In this document: positions 11,285-24,960 of the stretch, in pieces | Layout of the letters: every line of letters begins with the position of its first letter | How positions within the stretch are numbered: position 1 is the first letter of the stretch | Assembly (NCBI GenBank): GCA_003508835.1 | Contig: PUFA01000081.1 | Location: forward strand, 2,294,001-2,358,000 | DNA from: Eonycteris spelaea | Taxonomy: Eukaryota; Chordata; Mammalia; Chiroptera; Pteropodidae | Direction: 5' to 3' | DNA length: 64,000 nucleotides | Made by a program: the position numbers and the translations under genes | Notes under the pieces: generated by a model | Told to the model about the DNA's origin: nothing | Seen by the model: only the letters and a program-made list of their open reading frames with translations | Database searches by the model: none

Positions 11285-12570
11285 TGAGTCCAGATTGTAG
11301 TCTGAAAATACTATTTCCCACTAAAAAGAAACAGAACTGACTCCTTGAAAAACTGGCTGATTCCCAACATGGGGCAAGAAATGTCATCTTGAACATCTTG
11401 TCATACCAGATAGAAAGACAGCTTCAAAGACTACTAGGCTCATGTCAAAAGATGCAGGGACCAATGAAAAGGCTCACACTAGCTGAAAAGAGAACAATTT
11501 GAGCATCAATCTCTTCAATAAAACATAGTGAATATGTTTAAATCTGTAATATTTGTTTAAATTACAAAAACAAAAAACTAAACTAGCCACTGTTATAGGA
11601 TGCTAATAAGCCAACGCAATACTTTCAAAACTGGTAAATATAGGAAAAAATTAAATGCTTCAGCTGATAAATGGCAAAAGAATGATAGAATTAAAGCATC
11701 ACCATTTTACAATCCATAGTTGATGAATGGATGTAGCCATTAAATACCAAGTGCTAACATCGCAAAACGAGACAACCAGATTTAAGTGCCTCCTATTGGA
11801 AGAACCCTACACCACCTATGAATCATCTTAGCTAAATATTATTAATACTTGAGTGTGCTTGAGCCTCTAGATCCAACTAGCAAATCAGAGGACAGAGGAA
11901 CATGTCAAGCGAGACCACAGGGATAGGAAACATCTACAGGAGAAATAATCTCCCTTCTTTGAAAAATAAGTAGAGGAACATAAAAGGCATAGAGGGAAGT
12001 TACAGATTAAAACAGACTTCAAGGACAACAACCAATCACACTTTGTATAAGCCTTATCCAGATTCTGATTCAGACAAAGAGTAAAAGAAATTATGACATT
12101 TAAAACAAAACTGTGAACCAGAGGGTGGGGAGGAGGGGGGAAGAGGGAGATAGTTGGGTAAAAGGGGTCAAATATGTAGTGACATTAAAGAATTAAAAAT
12201 AAATTAATTTAAAAAAAAACAGAACTGTGAGACACACACAAAAAAGACGACTGTAAGTAATACCCAGTGCCCAAATTTACATTAAGGAATCACTGTTATT
12301 TTTTTTAACATGTCTTAATGGTTTGTGGTTGTTTTTTAAAAGGTCATTATCTTTTTAATATATGTACAGAAATATTTACAGATGACATAATGTACTTAGG
12401 ACTTGCTCAAAGTAATGTGAGAACTGGATTCCACAGATGAAACAAGATTTGGCCATGAGTTGAAAAGTGTTGAAGCTGAATGATACGTTCATGGGATTTG
12501 TTATGTGTTTCTGTCTCGTGCTGAATACATTTGAAATTTTTCATAATAAAAGGTTAAATAATTAAGATAT
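11285..12570 (+). repeat. Interspersed repeat of uncertain family
   Basis: The end ACAGATGAAACAAGATTTGG, CCATGAGTTGAAAAGTGTTG, AAGCTGAATGATACGTTCAT and TTTTTCATAATAAAAGGTTA is a familiar mammalian repeat terminus, preceded by TATCTTTTTAATATATGTAC and AATATTTACAGATGACATAA. I cannot assign the family with confidence. The 11,285-12,240 part may belong to the same element or to unique DNA; it holds a G-rich stretch at 12,121-12,150. Confidence 0.5.
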
Positions 12571-12961
12571 AGTACTAGTATATTAAGCATACTATGAAAA
12601 GCTTTTTAAAAAAGATATACAGATATATCCTGGTATAACCACAAAAAATATTTTGCCATGTTAAATATTAAATTATTAACAGTGTTATCTTTGGGTAGAG
12701 GAATTGGGGTAGAGGAAAATATAAAGGATAGGTTTTTATTTTACACCTTTCTTAAACTGAAAAAAAAATTAACCATGAGCACTTTTAAACATCAAAAATG
12801 TATTAAAAGAGTCATCTGAGTAACAAGATTAATGTGACATGTTTATTCCTCACATTTTTATTAAAAAATCTAAGAAAAAACTAAAGTTAAAAGCTGAAAT
12901 TGGAAAAAAGCCAAGTACCAATTAATAAATCTTAGAACTAAAATTCCTCACCATCTAGACT

Positions 12962-13255
12962 TGAGATTGGCAATCTTTTCCCATAAAATGTCAGCTAGTA
13001 AATATTTTTAGGCAACTTCTCAATTTTGCCATTGTAGTAAAAAAGTAGCTATAGATAATACATAAACAAGTAGGTGTGGCTGTGTTCCAAAAAACCTTAC
13101 TTATAGATAATTTTTTACATGTTATAAAATAGTTTTTTAAACCATTTTAAAATGTCACTCCTCATCCTTAGTTCATAGGCCTTGCAAATGAAGGCAGCGG
13201 GGCTGGGTTAGACCTGAAGGCCATGGTTTGCTGATCTCTGCTCTAGACGTTTCTC
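12962..13255 (+). repeat. hAT-Charlie-type DNA transposon remnant
   Basis: GATTGGCAATCTTTTCCCAT, GTCAGCTAGTAAATATTTTT, GGTGTGGCTGTGTTCCAAAA and CCATGGTTTGCTGATCTCTG match the order of a common non-autonomous hAT-Charlie repeat (GTCAGCAAACTTTTTCTGTA...GTTTGCTGACC) with imperfect terminal inverted repeats. Confidence 0.7.
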
Positions 13256-13825
13256 ATGCTACTTCGACCCTCTAGTCTGGAGATACCATCTGGACTGTAT
13301 GGAGTGTTGGCTATTTTTACATCTTTTAACCTGGTAGTTCCCATGAATTTCAACAATGCTTCTGTGAAAAATTAATACCATATGGTAACAGGATTGTTTG
13401 CAATCATTTCATTAGAGATAGAATCTATTTTCTCAGTTAAAAAAAAAAAAGTGAATGGTCAAGAAGACACGGATTTGCTTCAACCCATGCCAAATTCAGC
13501 TTAAAAAATGACCAGAGCGAGAGAAAAGGCTTTGACTCTTAACCTCCCCTGTTATTAATTAGATGACTTAAGCTTCAAAATCTTTTGCAAAGAAAGAAAA
13601 AAGGAAATTTAAAACTTTTCAGCCTTTTTTGGAGCCTTGAGTTCTTTCAAAATTTCCATGAAACAATATAGTTAAGGCCCTCAAATCATGAGTGTCCACA
13701 GAAGCACAAACAGCATGTGTTATTTTAAATCCAGCCACACATTATAACAAACAAAATAAAACCAACAAACAAAAACAAAAGGACCTCTCAGACCTTCAGT
13801 AGATTATCGAAGGACTTATCAGCTA
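13256..13825. other. Unique intronic sequence
   Basis: AT-rich, with A-runs at 13,439-13,450 and an A-rich AAAC stretch at 13,744-13,780. No gene seen. Confidence 0.5.
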
Positions 13826-13827
13826 CT

Positions 13828-14035
13828 AATATTTATTGAACACATACTATGTGCTTGGCACAACTTTCTTGTTTGATTGTCACTGTCACCTATGAGGCAA
13901 AAAATTTTATCCCCCTTAGAGATCCAAGGAAACCAGAGCCTGGGGATATGAAATGACTTGCCTATCTTTGCACTGAAACTTGAGATTCTAGAAACTTCAT
14001 CCAGTGTTCTTTGCATTTGATAGCCTACAAAACTT
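13828..14035 (-). repeat. MIR, antisense
   Basis: ATTTATTGAACACATACTAT, GTGCTTGGCACAACTTTC, TATGAGGCAAAAAATTTTAT and ATGAAATGACTTGCCTATCT follow the reverse-complement MIR order. Confidence 0.75.
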
Positions 14036-17000
14036 AACCCAGTGATATAAATCTAAAATGCAGTTTTTCATTTCCAGAAAAGGAATAGAAATCATGGTCC
14101 AAGATATATCACGATCTTCTAATATATCTGCCCTAGCTTTCATCTAACTTTTATAGCTAATGAAAGAGCATTTCAAGAATTAGTTTACTTTCCACTAATT
14201 TGGGAGGAAGGGGATCCTTGTTTGCTTTTCATAACCTCAAAAGAAATGTGTCTTAATTCCACTCAGCTGAAAACATTAAGAAGCTACATCCAATGCAGAA
14301 CCCAAATTTATAGCCCTTCATGTAAGCCTTTTCTATATGGGAGGTAATGCTTGTCAGTCAATATTCACCCACAAGCCAGGAGACCTAGAATTCTAAACCA
14401 AAGACAGATTTTTATTTACCTTTAAACAGAAGTGACAAGCAAATATCACATAATCTATTCTAATACCGAATCCTTTATTTCCCGTCCTTCCACTCAGAAG
14501 ACTCACATTTGGGGAGGGGGATCACTTGGGACCATAGGCAGGCAGAGGCTGATTGCTCCTTCCTTGCTTCTTTTGCATCAGCAATATACTCAGGGGAGGG
14601 TGCCCAGCTCCAAGTTCCAAACTATTCAAGTGCTGCCTATTAGAGGAGCTGGCAGGAAGGATAATAAAAATATGGGCATGAAATTCTAATTCTCTACTGG
14701 TTCTTATGTGCAGCCTCTTATCTAAATAATTTGTTTCTTCCTCCTCATTCACCCAGGTGTCTGTGTGTGCCTACAAACAGGGATTTATAGAGAGGAAAAG
14801 ATGCCACCCTATATGAGTGATTTGTGCCAGAAAGACAGGAACCCAGAGAGAGACCTATACAGAGGGAGGGGAGGGAGGAAAGTGGGGGGAGGGGACGGAC
14901 ACACGGACACACACACACACAACCAATGAGGTGCTTAATAAATGTTCTTAGGGGCAGCTGGCAGGAGTGGACATTTCAGATAGTTATCCGGCCCCATGCT
15001 GACAGCTAATCTCTTACAAATATGTCCATGAAGCGACATATTGATATTAAAATAAACATATTACATATTTAATTATACCAACTGCAGTTCATGAATTAGA
15101 TAAACAGATGCTTGGTGTAAAAAGAAATAGTGAGCATGTAAATGTGACAGAAGGTAAGAAAAGCCAGCAAGCAGGCAAAAAAAAAAAAAAGGCAGAATCA
15201 GGGTGGGAAGGACAATAATTAAAGAGAGAGAGAGAGAGAAGCGAGATAAAGAAAGAAGAAACAAGACTTGGTCCTGGAAGAAGCAAATCATGTCAATGAC
15301 ACGTGCCTACAAGAGGGACACAGAAAGGAGAGGTCCTCAAGGTTGAAAAGCACCAGGCAAGCTACCTCCTGGTGCCAGAAAATGCAGAGGTTATGCAAAT
15401 ACAGTCCCTATCCCCTTGGGATATGGAGGGAGCACAGGAGAAGTGGAAGGGACAGAATGAGCACAGGCCCTAATGATGGCCTGGATGCACGAGGCTGGAG
15501 GAGATAAAATTAGATAAAATAAAGCTTAAGCCAGCACTTTGAAAAGAAAAGCAATCAGTTGAATTAGGGAAAGGAATAGTCAATCACAAAGGGGAAAGGT
15601 AAGCGTGGTTAGCCTATACTCCTCCCCCTCCACGTAACTTCTAGATGTAATACAGATATTTGTAAACCCAAATATCTGGTATTACTATGAATACGTGTCC
15701 AAACAGGCTCTCACATGCAAGGAACACAACCCGGAAACAGGAATTCTGCGCCCTGCTGTTCCAGGGTCACCGATGTCTTCCCTTTCTACAGGGGCCTCAT
15801 TTCCTCTACAAGCCCTACATGCATCTGCCACTCTGAGTCTTAGCAACATTATTCCTCTGAAATGTGTTGCCTGTGATGAGTCTATCATATCTGTAATTAA
15901 CAACTCTGCTGTCATCATTAAATATTTAAAAATACAGCACCCATCTCAACGCCCGCAAACAGTTGGGGCCAAATAATTGTCAAGTGAATGAAAGCTACTT
16001 CCAAAAGCCAGGCTGATGGAAGGGGAAAGGAGGGGGGTGGGGCTGCAGTAACGCCTAATAACTGTGCCCAAAATCTTTTCCTTCCACATCCCAGGAAGAT
16101 TAGCCAGCAGTTTCACAAGGTCAGTGCCCCGCTCCTGGAGCAGCTTTGGGACTCCAGCGGGAGCTGCCTCAGGTCCCTCACAAGAAATAGAGAGGGATGT
16201 TGTCCCCACTTCAGTGAATCACAGGTCTGCCTCCAAGGTCAGAACTGAAGGTTATCCCACCAGTACTTGCATATCTAGAAAACAATTTTTATAAAGGAAA
16301 ACTTTCCCCTGATGCTTACCTCATATGAAAGGACATATAAAATGAACTGTACAGACCCTTTGATAGAGAACAACATAAAAAGGAGTTTAAATACAAAATC
16401 TACCCCATACTTTTCTTTAACCAAAGTCACCCTTCAGATCTGTTTTCCATTTGTCTGATGGTCATCCTTCCACAGACAGGATTTTTAAATGTATAACTGA
16501 CCTACTTCTCAAAATGACTTAAGGTGATAGGCAATAAAGGACACAAAAACAAGGTTATCAAAATAAGAAAACAAATCACATAAAAAAGTAAAAAAAATAT
16601 ATATTTAAAACCTTGGCCAACCCAGCAACTATAATCAAGCAATAAATTTAGCTCTGAACTTCTTTGAAGCCAAGACAAAAAGGGAAACATGATGGGAAAC
16701 ACAGATATAGTAACAACTTGGAGAGATAGCTCAGTCACATGGCTAAGACATCAAAAGAAGCTGATCTAGTAAAGGGCCTGGGTCAGAGGGCAAAGTTCTC
16801 AGTCTCCATCTCAACTGTCCTCACTAACTGGCGGTGCAGCTGTACAGCACCAACACCACTGCAACAAAACCTCAGAACCCTAACAGTTCGGTCAAGGGTC
16901 CAGAGAAAGGCCACGGGGCCTGCGGCTGTGTCAGCACCTCCACTTCCATCATGGGGCACATCAGGCACAAAGTGCCACGGCCAGGTACGGGCGAAAGTGA

Positions 17001-17730
17001 CCTGAATCTAAGTTTGCTTCCTTCTATTCAGCATATTCACCACCCCACCACTTTTCCCTGCTATAAAAGTATCCCCTCAACAAACTTAATATAAAATCTA
17101 ACTAATTTACAGAGTTTTCAAACAGCAACATACAGGGAAAAGTCAATTCAACAACATCCCAAACTCTAGCCAATGCTGTTTATCTTAAAAATCAAGACAT
17201 ATGATAAAATACTGTTACCAAAACGTGCTAAAATTTCCTATTCTGATTCACTCTTCATTCTCTTCCCCTACCCTGAAATGCCCACTTTACATTTCTCTCC
17301 AAATTTTACACACCCACCTCAATATAGCCTCTAGGAACCACAGTTTATTTCTTGGCCCTATGGTATGGTTATGACTATTAGGGACAACGTCTGAAACAGA
17401 GCAGCTGCTCCATAAGTGGCAATTACTATTGTGGTTAAAGTCCCATGTCCTCAGGAAGCATTCTCTGTCCATGTCACATTCTCTCTCTTGCTAATCATTT
17501 ATCCCCAAGTCTCCACATAGGACACAAAATAAGATACCCATTGACTCCTTGTGGCCTTAACTACTTCCTAGGTGTTACATAATGCATTTTGTTATCAGAG
17601 GACTCATGTTTACAAATGTCACACCTGCAACTGGGGAACATCATGAGACATGAGACATGCCTTTGCAACGATTCAGCAAACTTTAGTGCACAAACTTAAG
17701 CCAAATGACACTCACCTTTTCTTGGCTATG
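14036..17730. other. Unique intronic sequence with short simple repeats
   Basis: No supported gene. It contains G/A-rich stretches near 14,860-14,900, a poly-A run at 15,177-15,190, a (GA)n run at 15,223-15,239, and an AT-rich block at 15,010-15,115 that could be a conserved element. Open frames near 15,690-16,290 overlap on both strands and are not recognisable. Confidence 0.4.
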
Positions 17731-18539
17731 AACTATTAAGGACACCTATATAATGTGAATAACCCATTGGGAGACCACGTACTGAGTGCTTATGGGGTGC
17801 AAGGACTGATGGGACACCTGGCACAGAATAGCTAGACACCTGTTTAGCCACCATCAGAACTCCTTGTGCCAAGCTTGGGACATACATTCTCTCAAACTCT
17901 GCCACCATCCTGCAAAGCAAGCTTCATCATTCTTTTAAAAAGGAATAAAAGGAAGACCAGCGAGAGTGACTTGAGATTATACAGACAGAAATCTGGTCGT
18001 GAGGGTGTCTAACCCTGATACCAGTAAAAACAACATGCAGAGCGCTGAGGTACAGAAAGCAAAAGGAAAAAAAAAAAACTCAAAAATCCAAATAGAGTGG
18101 CTGTGTTGGAAAGAGATCAATAATGACAAGAAGGTACCTCTACAGAAAAATCTTACCAGAGTCTGAAAGAAAATAAGGCAATAATCCAGGGAGTCAAATC
18201 AGAGAAATCAAGATGCCAAAAAATTTAACTTTGTTTCTTTTAACCTAAATTCTCTGTTCTGACACTCATTATAACGTAAATTTTCTGCTTGTTGTTAAAT
18301 ACTTCATTTCCCATTGTGTAACATAGAACTTTTTTTTCTCCTATCTCCAAATAATTAAACCCTACCTGAGAATGTCAAGTAAATAAATGTCTCCATTCTC
18401 TGTTCTGTGTTACTTTTTAAAATCAGACCTGGACTATATCTGCTGATATAAACCTTGTCTTCTCAATTCATTCAAAATGCATGATTCTTTAGCCTATATT
18501 ATATTAAACAATGTACATGCAAAGAGTAGATCCTAAAGG

Positions 18540-18740
18540 GGAGAAAAGGAGGGACTTGAGCAGTTATTGAGAGAAGGCTTCTTAAAGAAGTCTGGACTTG
18601 AAATAAGGCTTCACGAATGACTAAAATATGGATAGGCAGAGAGCAGGGAGGAACATTTCATGCTGAAGGAATACTTTATGCAAATGCGGAAATGGCCTCC
18701 AATCCCAAGATCCTCTTGTGAGGATCCCCCAGAGGATCAA
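18540..18740 (-). repeat. L2 fragment
   Basis: GAGAAGGCTTCTTAAAGAAG, TTGAAATAAGGCTTCACGAA and AGCAGGGAGGAACATTTCAT resemble the antisense L2 segment GGAAGGCTTCCTGGAGGAGG...GACATTTGAGC...GAACATTCCAGGC. Diverged. Confidence 0.5.
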
Positions 18741-19940
18741 GTGAGACTGCTACAGAAGACAGCACCGGAGTCAGGCCTGTTGCATCAGGAACATGCACTC
18801 CACATCACAGGCATTGTGCAACTCAGCCCTAGGGACAACAGCATGAGGGAGGGGACACCTGCCAATCAGAAGTCACCAGGCACTCCAAGCAATGTTGTGG
18901 GCCCCTGCTTATAGGTGCCATAACTCACTCATCTTCCCTGGACCTGTAAAAAGAAAATAGGAGAAAAGATCCTTCTAAATCACACAGGGACATAACTCCC
19001 CCAAAGGGGCCATCCGCTAGAGTGAAGAGGCTAAAGAGAAGCACAGTAAGTCCTGAAGATGCTGTGTAGGATGTATCTAAATACATCATTCTGAGGACAG
19101 AGGTGTAGAAGCTGGCATGCTTCCTAAGGCATCACATCACAACACACACGCAGAACTCTTCCATAACGATTCCCTTTTCCCTGTCCAGTTCCTGGATGCA
19201 CCATCACTATGGGAACCGGGATGATTGCTCCCAATTACCTCTCACCCACTGCTTGCTTAACACAAGATTTCTACTTCACCAAAATTGATGGTTTGTATTC
19301 TTCTAACTCCATTCTAAACCGAGCCACTGCTGAGTTTGAACTTATAATCCTTCCTTTTGAAAGACAGTTCTCTCAAAAACAGAAAACATAGTAGTGGCAA
19401 CCTCCAATGCCACAAAAACAGCTGAAAAACATTTTTATTTTATCTGAGGCTGTGTGGCCAACTTCATGCAAAATAAATCAACAGGTGAAAACACAAGCTA
19501 GCTTATAAGCTTTTTTGGAGCGGAGAAATACAACCAAAAGAGGGAAGAGAGAAAAAAAATGACTCAAATATTAACATATAATAAAACCTTGTTAGTTGAA
19601 TATACTGTAAATCACACACACACACACAAAATGATAATCAGATAAATGATTAAGTCCCTTAGTAATAAAATAAATTTTGCTAATATAAATTTTTTAGCAT
19701 AAGGGAGGGTATGAGTTGTTTATCCCACTTAAAGTATTTTCCAGTATCTTTGATGTATTACTTCATACACAACAAATATACTATTCCATAGACATTTCAT
19801 GTGCTACTAAGCAGAAATTCTTAGCTGATTACTAATACAATTCTACCTTTTTTACCTAACAGCCATCACTCTATGCACTTAAAAACAAAAAAAAACTAAA
19901 AGAACTCAACTTCTGGTCAAGGTTGAGTAACTGATACCAA
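18741..19940. other. Unique intronic sequence
   Basis: No gene or clear repeat seen, apart from a short (CA)n near 19,614-19,627. Confidence 0.45.
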
Positions 19941-19944
19941 ACTG

Positions 19945-21330
19945 CTCCTCATTTTATGAATCCAGTATAACCCTGATACCAAAACCAGACAGACATTACA
20001 AAAAAGAAAATTAAGACCCAAAATCCTTCAAAAACACACATGCAAAAATCCTTAATATTAGAAAATTAAATCCAGAAATAAAAAAGGATAATACATCAGG
20101 ACCAAGTAAGGTCTATCCTGGGAATAACATTTGGTTTAAAATTCAGTGGAATTTACCACATTCATACAATGGAGAAAAACCATATGATTACTTCAATACA
20201 TGCAGAAAAGGCATTTGACAAATAACCTTTCACAACAAAGACTCTCAGCAAACTTAGAAATGGGGAAACTTTCTAAACTGATAAAGGACCTTTATGCAAA
20301 ACCTACAATTAACACTGTAGTCAATGATGAAAGACTGAACACTTTTCCTTTGAGTTCAAGAATAAGACACGGATGTCCATTTTCACCACTTCCATTTCAA
20401 CACTATACTAGAGTCCTAGCCATGCACCAAGGTAATACATATATGCATATACATACACACACACACACACACACGTATACATACACACACATAAATATTA
20501 GAAAGCAATAAACAAAACTGTCTTTATTTACAAGATGGTTACATTCATAGAAAAGCCAAAAGAATATTCAAAATGACTACTAGAATAAAATTGACAAGGT
20601 GACGGGTACAAAACCAATATATAAAAATCAAGCATGTTCTCCATAATAGCAATTAACAACTGATTCTTTTTAAAACTCCATTTACAATAGCATCAAAAAG
20701 CAAAATCTTAAGGATATATTTAATAAAATATATTTAAAATCTCTATACTAATAACATCACTGAGATTGGAGAAGATCTAAATAAATGAAGAGGGATGCTA
20801 TGTGCAGTGATTGCAAAACTCACTATTGGTAAACTATCCTTCTCCCCAAATTAACCTATAGATTCAATTTCATCTCAATCAAAATCCCAGAAAGCTGTTT
20901 TGTAGAAATTGACAGGTTAATTCCAAAGTGTATAGGACTTAGAATATCCAATAGTTTCTTAGGGGCAGGAAAGGACAACAAAAATTGGAGAATGATACCG
21001 ATCTTAATACTTAAAACAATTAAGCTTCAGTAATCACGACAGTATAAAAATGGCATTAAGACACACCAAGTAGATCAATGAAAGAGAAAAGAAAGTCTAT
21101 AAGTAGAACCAAATTTATATGTCCATTGATTTTCAACAAATGTACTAATTCAATGAAGATGGGAAAGTGTTCTCAACAAATGTTGCTGGAAGAAGTAGAT
21201 ATCCATGTGGGGGTGGGGGAGGAGGGATAAACCTTAACCCTACCTCACACCATAGGAAAAAATTTTGAAATAGGACCATAAACCTAAATGTAAAACTAAA
21301 ACTATACAGCTTCTAGAACAATATTTTTAT
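19945..21330 (+). mobile_element. Degenerate L1 ORF2 (reverse transcriptase) fragment
   Basis: Starts at TATAACCCTGATACCAAAAC (the L1 'CRYPNTKA' region). It has ATGCAGAAAAGGCATTTGAC (EKAFD) at about 20,200 and a coding trace SRIRHGCPFSPL at 20,357-20,392. The reverse-transcriptase catalytic box is lost: the aligned text at about 20,520-20,545 reads TTTATTTACAAGATGG. A (CA)n microsatellite has grown inside at 20,436-20,494. The right part (AACCTAAATGTAAAACTAAA, ACTATACAGCTTCTAGAACA) is the following L1 ORF2 segment. Older than the L1 at 8.1-10.2 kb. Confidence 0.88.
20436..20494 (+). repeat. (TA/CA)n microsatellite inside L1
   Basis: ATACATATATGCATATACAT followed by about ten CA units and further imperfect copies. 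Confidence 0.9.
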
Positions 21331-22184
21331 GACCTTTAAGACTTAAAATGTATTAACCATAAAAAATCAGTGACTTCAAAATTAAAAGCAATAAAACTAG
21401 ATTTCAAATAGTTGTAATTCAGATTCAAGTCTTGCCTTTTAGTTATAAATATTATTTAATATGGTCTGGTTGTGTATATTTGAGAACATTTCCAGAGTGT
21501 TCTAGACCTTTGGGAAGAAACAAAGTTGTTGTATAGATTTATTTAACATTATTGAAAATACTTCCAAATATAGCGAAAACTCTAGTTTCTTTCTATTAAA
21601 TAACTACAATTAGACAAAAGGAGACTGGTTATTTCTTGGTTTATGTAGAGTCAAAGGGAAACAGATATCAAGAGAAGAAAGAGAACTTAGAAGAAATATA
21701 AGTAATAAAAAAAAAAAAGAGGCCTCTTTCCATAAGGTCTTTACAACCATTCACATTACATATGAGAATATTATTCCAAATCAGGAAGAAATAGTTGATA
21801 TAGAATACTAGCTAGCACATTCACCGACTCCATTACACACTCATTTAAATGTTAGCAGCCACACATGATGTTACACACCTATTATACACAAGTAGCCAGA
21901 ACTCTCCTGTGTCTATGTGGAAGATGGGCGGGGAGGGGGTGGGGTGGAGATTCCCTCCACCAGGTAATGATGTGCCATACCAGAAGCTTGCAATTCCATG
22001 GAAGTCTTTCTTAAGTAATGTCCGCTTTCCTTGGCCTTTATACTATTTCATTTCATGATGGTTCCAGGGTATCCCTTATCTCAGAATGCATACTGCCCAC
22101 CAGTATAAATTAAGGTTTCTCATAATTTTTTAATCCAGGTTCCTGAGTTCTGGAGCCAGCCTTAACTGCATAAAACCTGTGCTT

Positions 22185-22460
22185 TGGGCATTAAGTGAAA
22201 GAAGCCAAACACACAACAGTACATACTGTATGATCCTATTTATAATGCAGCTCATGATTAGGCAAACCTTAATTGATGCTGGGTGGGGGTCTAAGGGAGC
22301 GGTGGTTGGGAAGGGCACGAAGTGATGGAAATGTTCTATGTCTGGATCTGGGTGGTGGTTACATGGCTGTATATATGTAAAATCTCATTGGGTTGCACAC
22401 TGCAGGTTTGTAAACTTTATACACCTCAACACGTGTGTACCTCAACAATATGTTATTAAT
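22185..22460 (+). repeat. L1M 3' end
   Basis: ATTAAGTGAAAGAAGCCAAA, CATACTGTATGATCCTATTT, GTGATGGAAATGTTCTATGT, TGGGTGGTGGTTACATGGCT and GTAAACTTTATACACCTCAA are standard L1M 3' UTR text, sense on plus. Confidence 0.9.
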
Positions 22461-23395
22461 CTGTGCTATGGTCTTGGGTGCTTGGTGTATTCTGCTGCAG
22501 ATGTCTACAAAGAGACATCTGTGTGCCTTTAGACTAGAAGCCTGGGTTAAGGCCTTGTGTGCCTTCACAGAATGCCCGTTCTTGGGTATCATGAGCCTAG
22601 TAATCTGACTTTACTCTCGACCCTCAGTCAACTTGATGTTACTATCTTAAAACCACCTAACAACTGATAAACCCACCCTAGATGATCTTGCTTTTGCTGG
22701 TTCTTGTGACCTTCTCATGCACACATAAATAAGAGGGCAACACAGACCCTGTGTACAATGCATTCAATTAATCTGGTCTACATTTTCAAATGTCTTTAAA
22801 TAGATTATTATTAATTTATAATATAGGGCTTTTGAATAAACTTCTAACAATAGTCTGTTGGCCGCTGGGCACACTCAATTTTTCTCAAATAATGTCATCA
22901 TAATTATTATCCAGTATGCAAATACTAGTGTACAATGCTTTGAGGCATGTGGCTAGGAAGATGTGAGTTAAGTGTTAACAAATTAAGAATTTAGCATTTA
23001 GCTCTGTTTCACAGGAGTTTAATCCCCTGAGAAATCTTTACCTTTACCAAGATAAATGACTTGGACCTCAGCTAGGCATGATTTTCAAGTTCTAATCAGG
23101 AAGCTACTGACTATAACTTTTAAATGTTATAAACTTGACTTATTTCATACAACACAAATAGAGCTAATTTGCTTTAATGTCAGGAGAGGTTTGCGACACA
23201 ATCCTGATAAATCGGGCCAATGAACAAAGACAGAAGTAAAAGGACAATCTTATTTTTCATTCAGTGAACTCAAGGCTTCTTCTCTTGAATAACTATACAA
23301 TACAGCTCTCCAGTCAAATCCATCTAAAACCATGGTATATATTTAACGAATTCAATTAATTGTATTAGAAAGGCAAATCCACACCAGAGTAGCAG
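22461..23395. other. Unique intronic sequence
   Basis: No gene or confident repeat recognised. Confidence 0.45.
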
Positions 23396-23399
23396 AAAG

Positions 23400-23625
23400 C
23401 TGCAATGGACACAGGATATCTGAGAAGATTCCTGACCAGAGGACTTGCCCCATAACTCTCCAGCCATTTTTCCCTTGGGTAAGTTATTGATAAGTTTCCT
23501 TATCTATAAAATGGGAATTGTGATTCCTGCTTTGTCCCATCACAAGTTGTTCTATGGATCAAATGAGAGAATGAATACAAAAGTACATAGTAAACTATAA
23601 AGTACTAAAATCTGTGAGGGCCATG
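23400..23625 (+). repeat. MIR
   Basis: CCTTGGGTAAGTTATTGATA, TTTCCTTATCTATAAAATGG and GATCAAATGAGAGAATGAAT follow the MIR order, sense. Confidence 0.8.
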
Positions 23626-23804
23626 AATTCTGAGAGCTTTTTCACATCTCACACTCAGTGAAGATGCATCTCTCAAATTCTAAGAGGGTGTGGGCAGCAG
23701 AAAGGTTTTCACAGATTTATAGAATGGTAACGCCAAACAAACTTCAAAGATATTATCTGGCAGTATGCCCTGCTCATTTGAAAAATCAGGAAATCACAAA
23801 AGCC

Positions 23805-23960
23805 ACCTGTTATGGACTGTTTACTATGGTCCACCGCACTTTACTCATATCATTGCATTTATTTCTCACAAAAACTCTGTGAGGTAGTTATCATTTTACA
23901 GATGAGGAAACTGAGGTTGCTACAAGGTCAAGGTGTACACCTGAGTTTTTCTCCAAAATC
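23805..23960 (-). repeat. MIR, antisense
   Basis: CACAAAAACTCTGTGAGGTA, GTTATCATTTTACAGATGAG, GAAACTGAGGTTGC and AAGGTCAAGG match reverse-complement MIR. Confidence 0.8.
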
Positions 23961-24439
23961 TCTAAAGTCTGTATCATTTCCCACTCTGCTATATGAACCC
24001 CAGAAAGATAAAAACATGTTTATCTGAATAACATGGCAAACTGGCAGGGTGCCATTGTACCAACTCCTTATTCAGCCTTACTGTCTGAGAATTTCTAACA
24101 GCAATCACCATGAAGATATCTGATATTAGAGTTAAGGTCCTAAGGCTCACCCAGAATGTTTCCCGACCACCCTGGCAAGAACGGTGTTCTCAGAGGAGAC
24201 AAGATTTGGTTTCTAAAACCACAGGGTGACAAGACACTATACATGCAATACAATAAATTTGTGTGCATCAGGTGGGGATGCAGACCCAGGTTCTGAGTCA
24301 GGCCTAAGTTCAAGCCTGACAGTTACTTTGCCCAGTAATCAATGCCCCAATTTCTCACCTTTCTTATGCCCGAGGCTTAGTATAGATAGAGGTGGCTCCA
24401 CCCTGGGTTCAGGGATGAAACACAAGACTAGGGCTTTAG

Positions 24440-24835
24440 TCAGTGCTTCACATGTACCTGGCTACATGAGTTCAAGATGTGCACATGACCTAGCCTAAGC
24501 CAAGATGATGAAACAAGACAGCCTGGTATGGCTGAGACAAAGACCCTCATGTTCTCTTTTGCTGGAAGGAAGCAGGTCTGGGAACTGTGACAGCCACCCT
24601 GAAATTATGGGGGTGAAGGGGTATGTCTGAGAATGGAGTCGACACACAGGAAAAGGAATAAGGATGGGGAGAGAGAAACCAGATCCTAATGACATCATTT
24701 GAGCCCCTGAGCTGACTCCAGATTTATCTCTGGACTGGTCAGTTATGCGAGCCAATAAATTCCTCTTTGCCTTAATCCACTCTGCACTGGGTTTGGGCTC
24801 ACTACTTTGACCAGAGGAGTCCTAATACACTGGCT
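24440..24835 (+). mobile_element. Solo LTR remnant (endogenous retrovirus type, family not assigned)
   Basis: The 3' half has the landmarks of a common mammalian solo LTR: CATTTGAGCCCCTGAGCTGA, TATCTCTGGACTGGTCAGTT, GCGAGCCAATAAATTCCTCT (AATAAA signal) and GGAGTCCTAATACACTG at the end. The left boundary is approximate. No internal retroviral genes are adjacent, so it is a solo LTR, antisense to CACNA1D. Confidence 0.65.
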
Positions 24836-24960
24836 CACTAAGGCCATCTGTCCTGCATTGGAATGGAAGCTTCTTGTGGTCAGGGACTGACTTCTGACTC
24901 CCTCCGTTAACAGTCAGTGATAGGCTGATCCTTGGCACAAATATATAAGAATTAAATAGG
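24836..24960 (+). repeat. L2 3' end fragment
   Basis: GGAAGCTTCTTGTGGTCAGG, then GGGACTGACTTCTGACTCC and CCTTGGCACAAATAT resemble the L2 tail (GAGCTCCTTGAGGGCAGGGA...CCTGGCACATAGTAGG). Confidence 0.55.
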
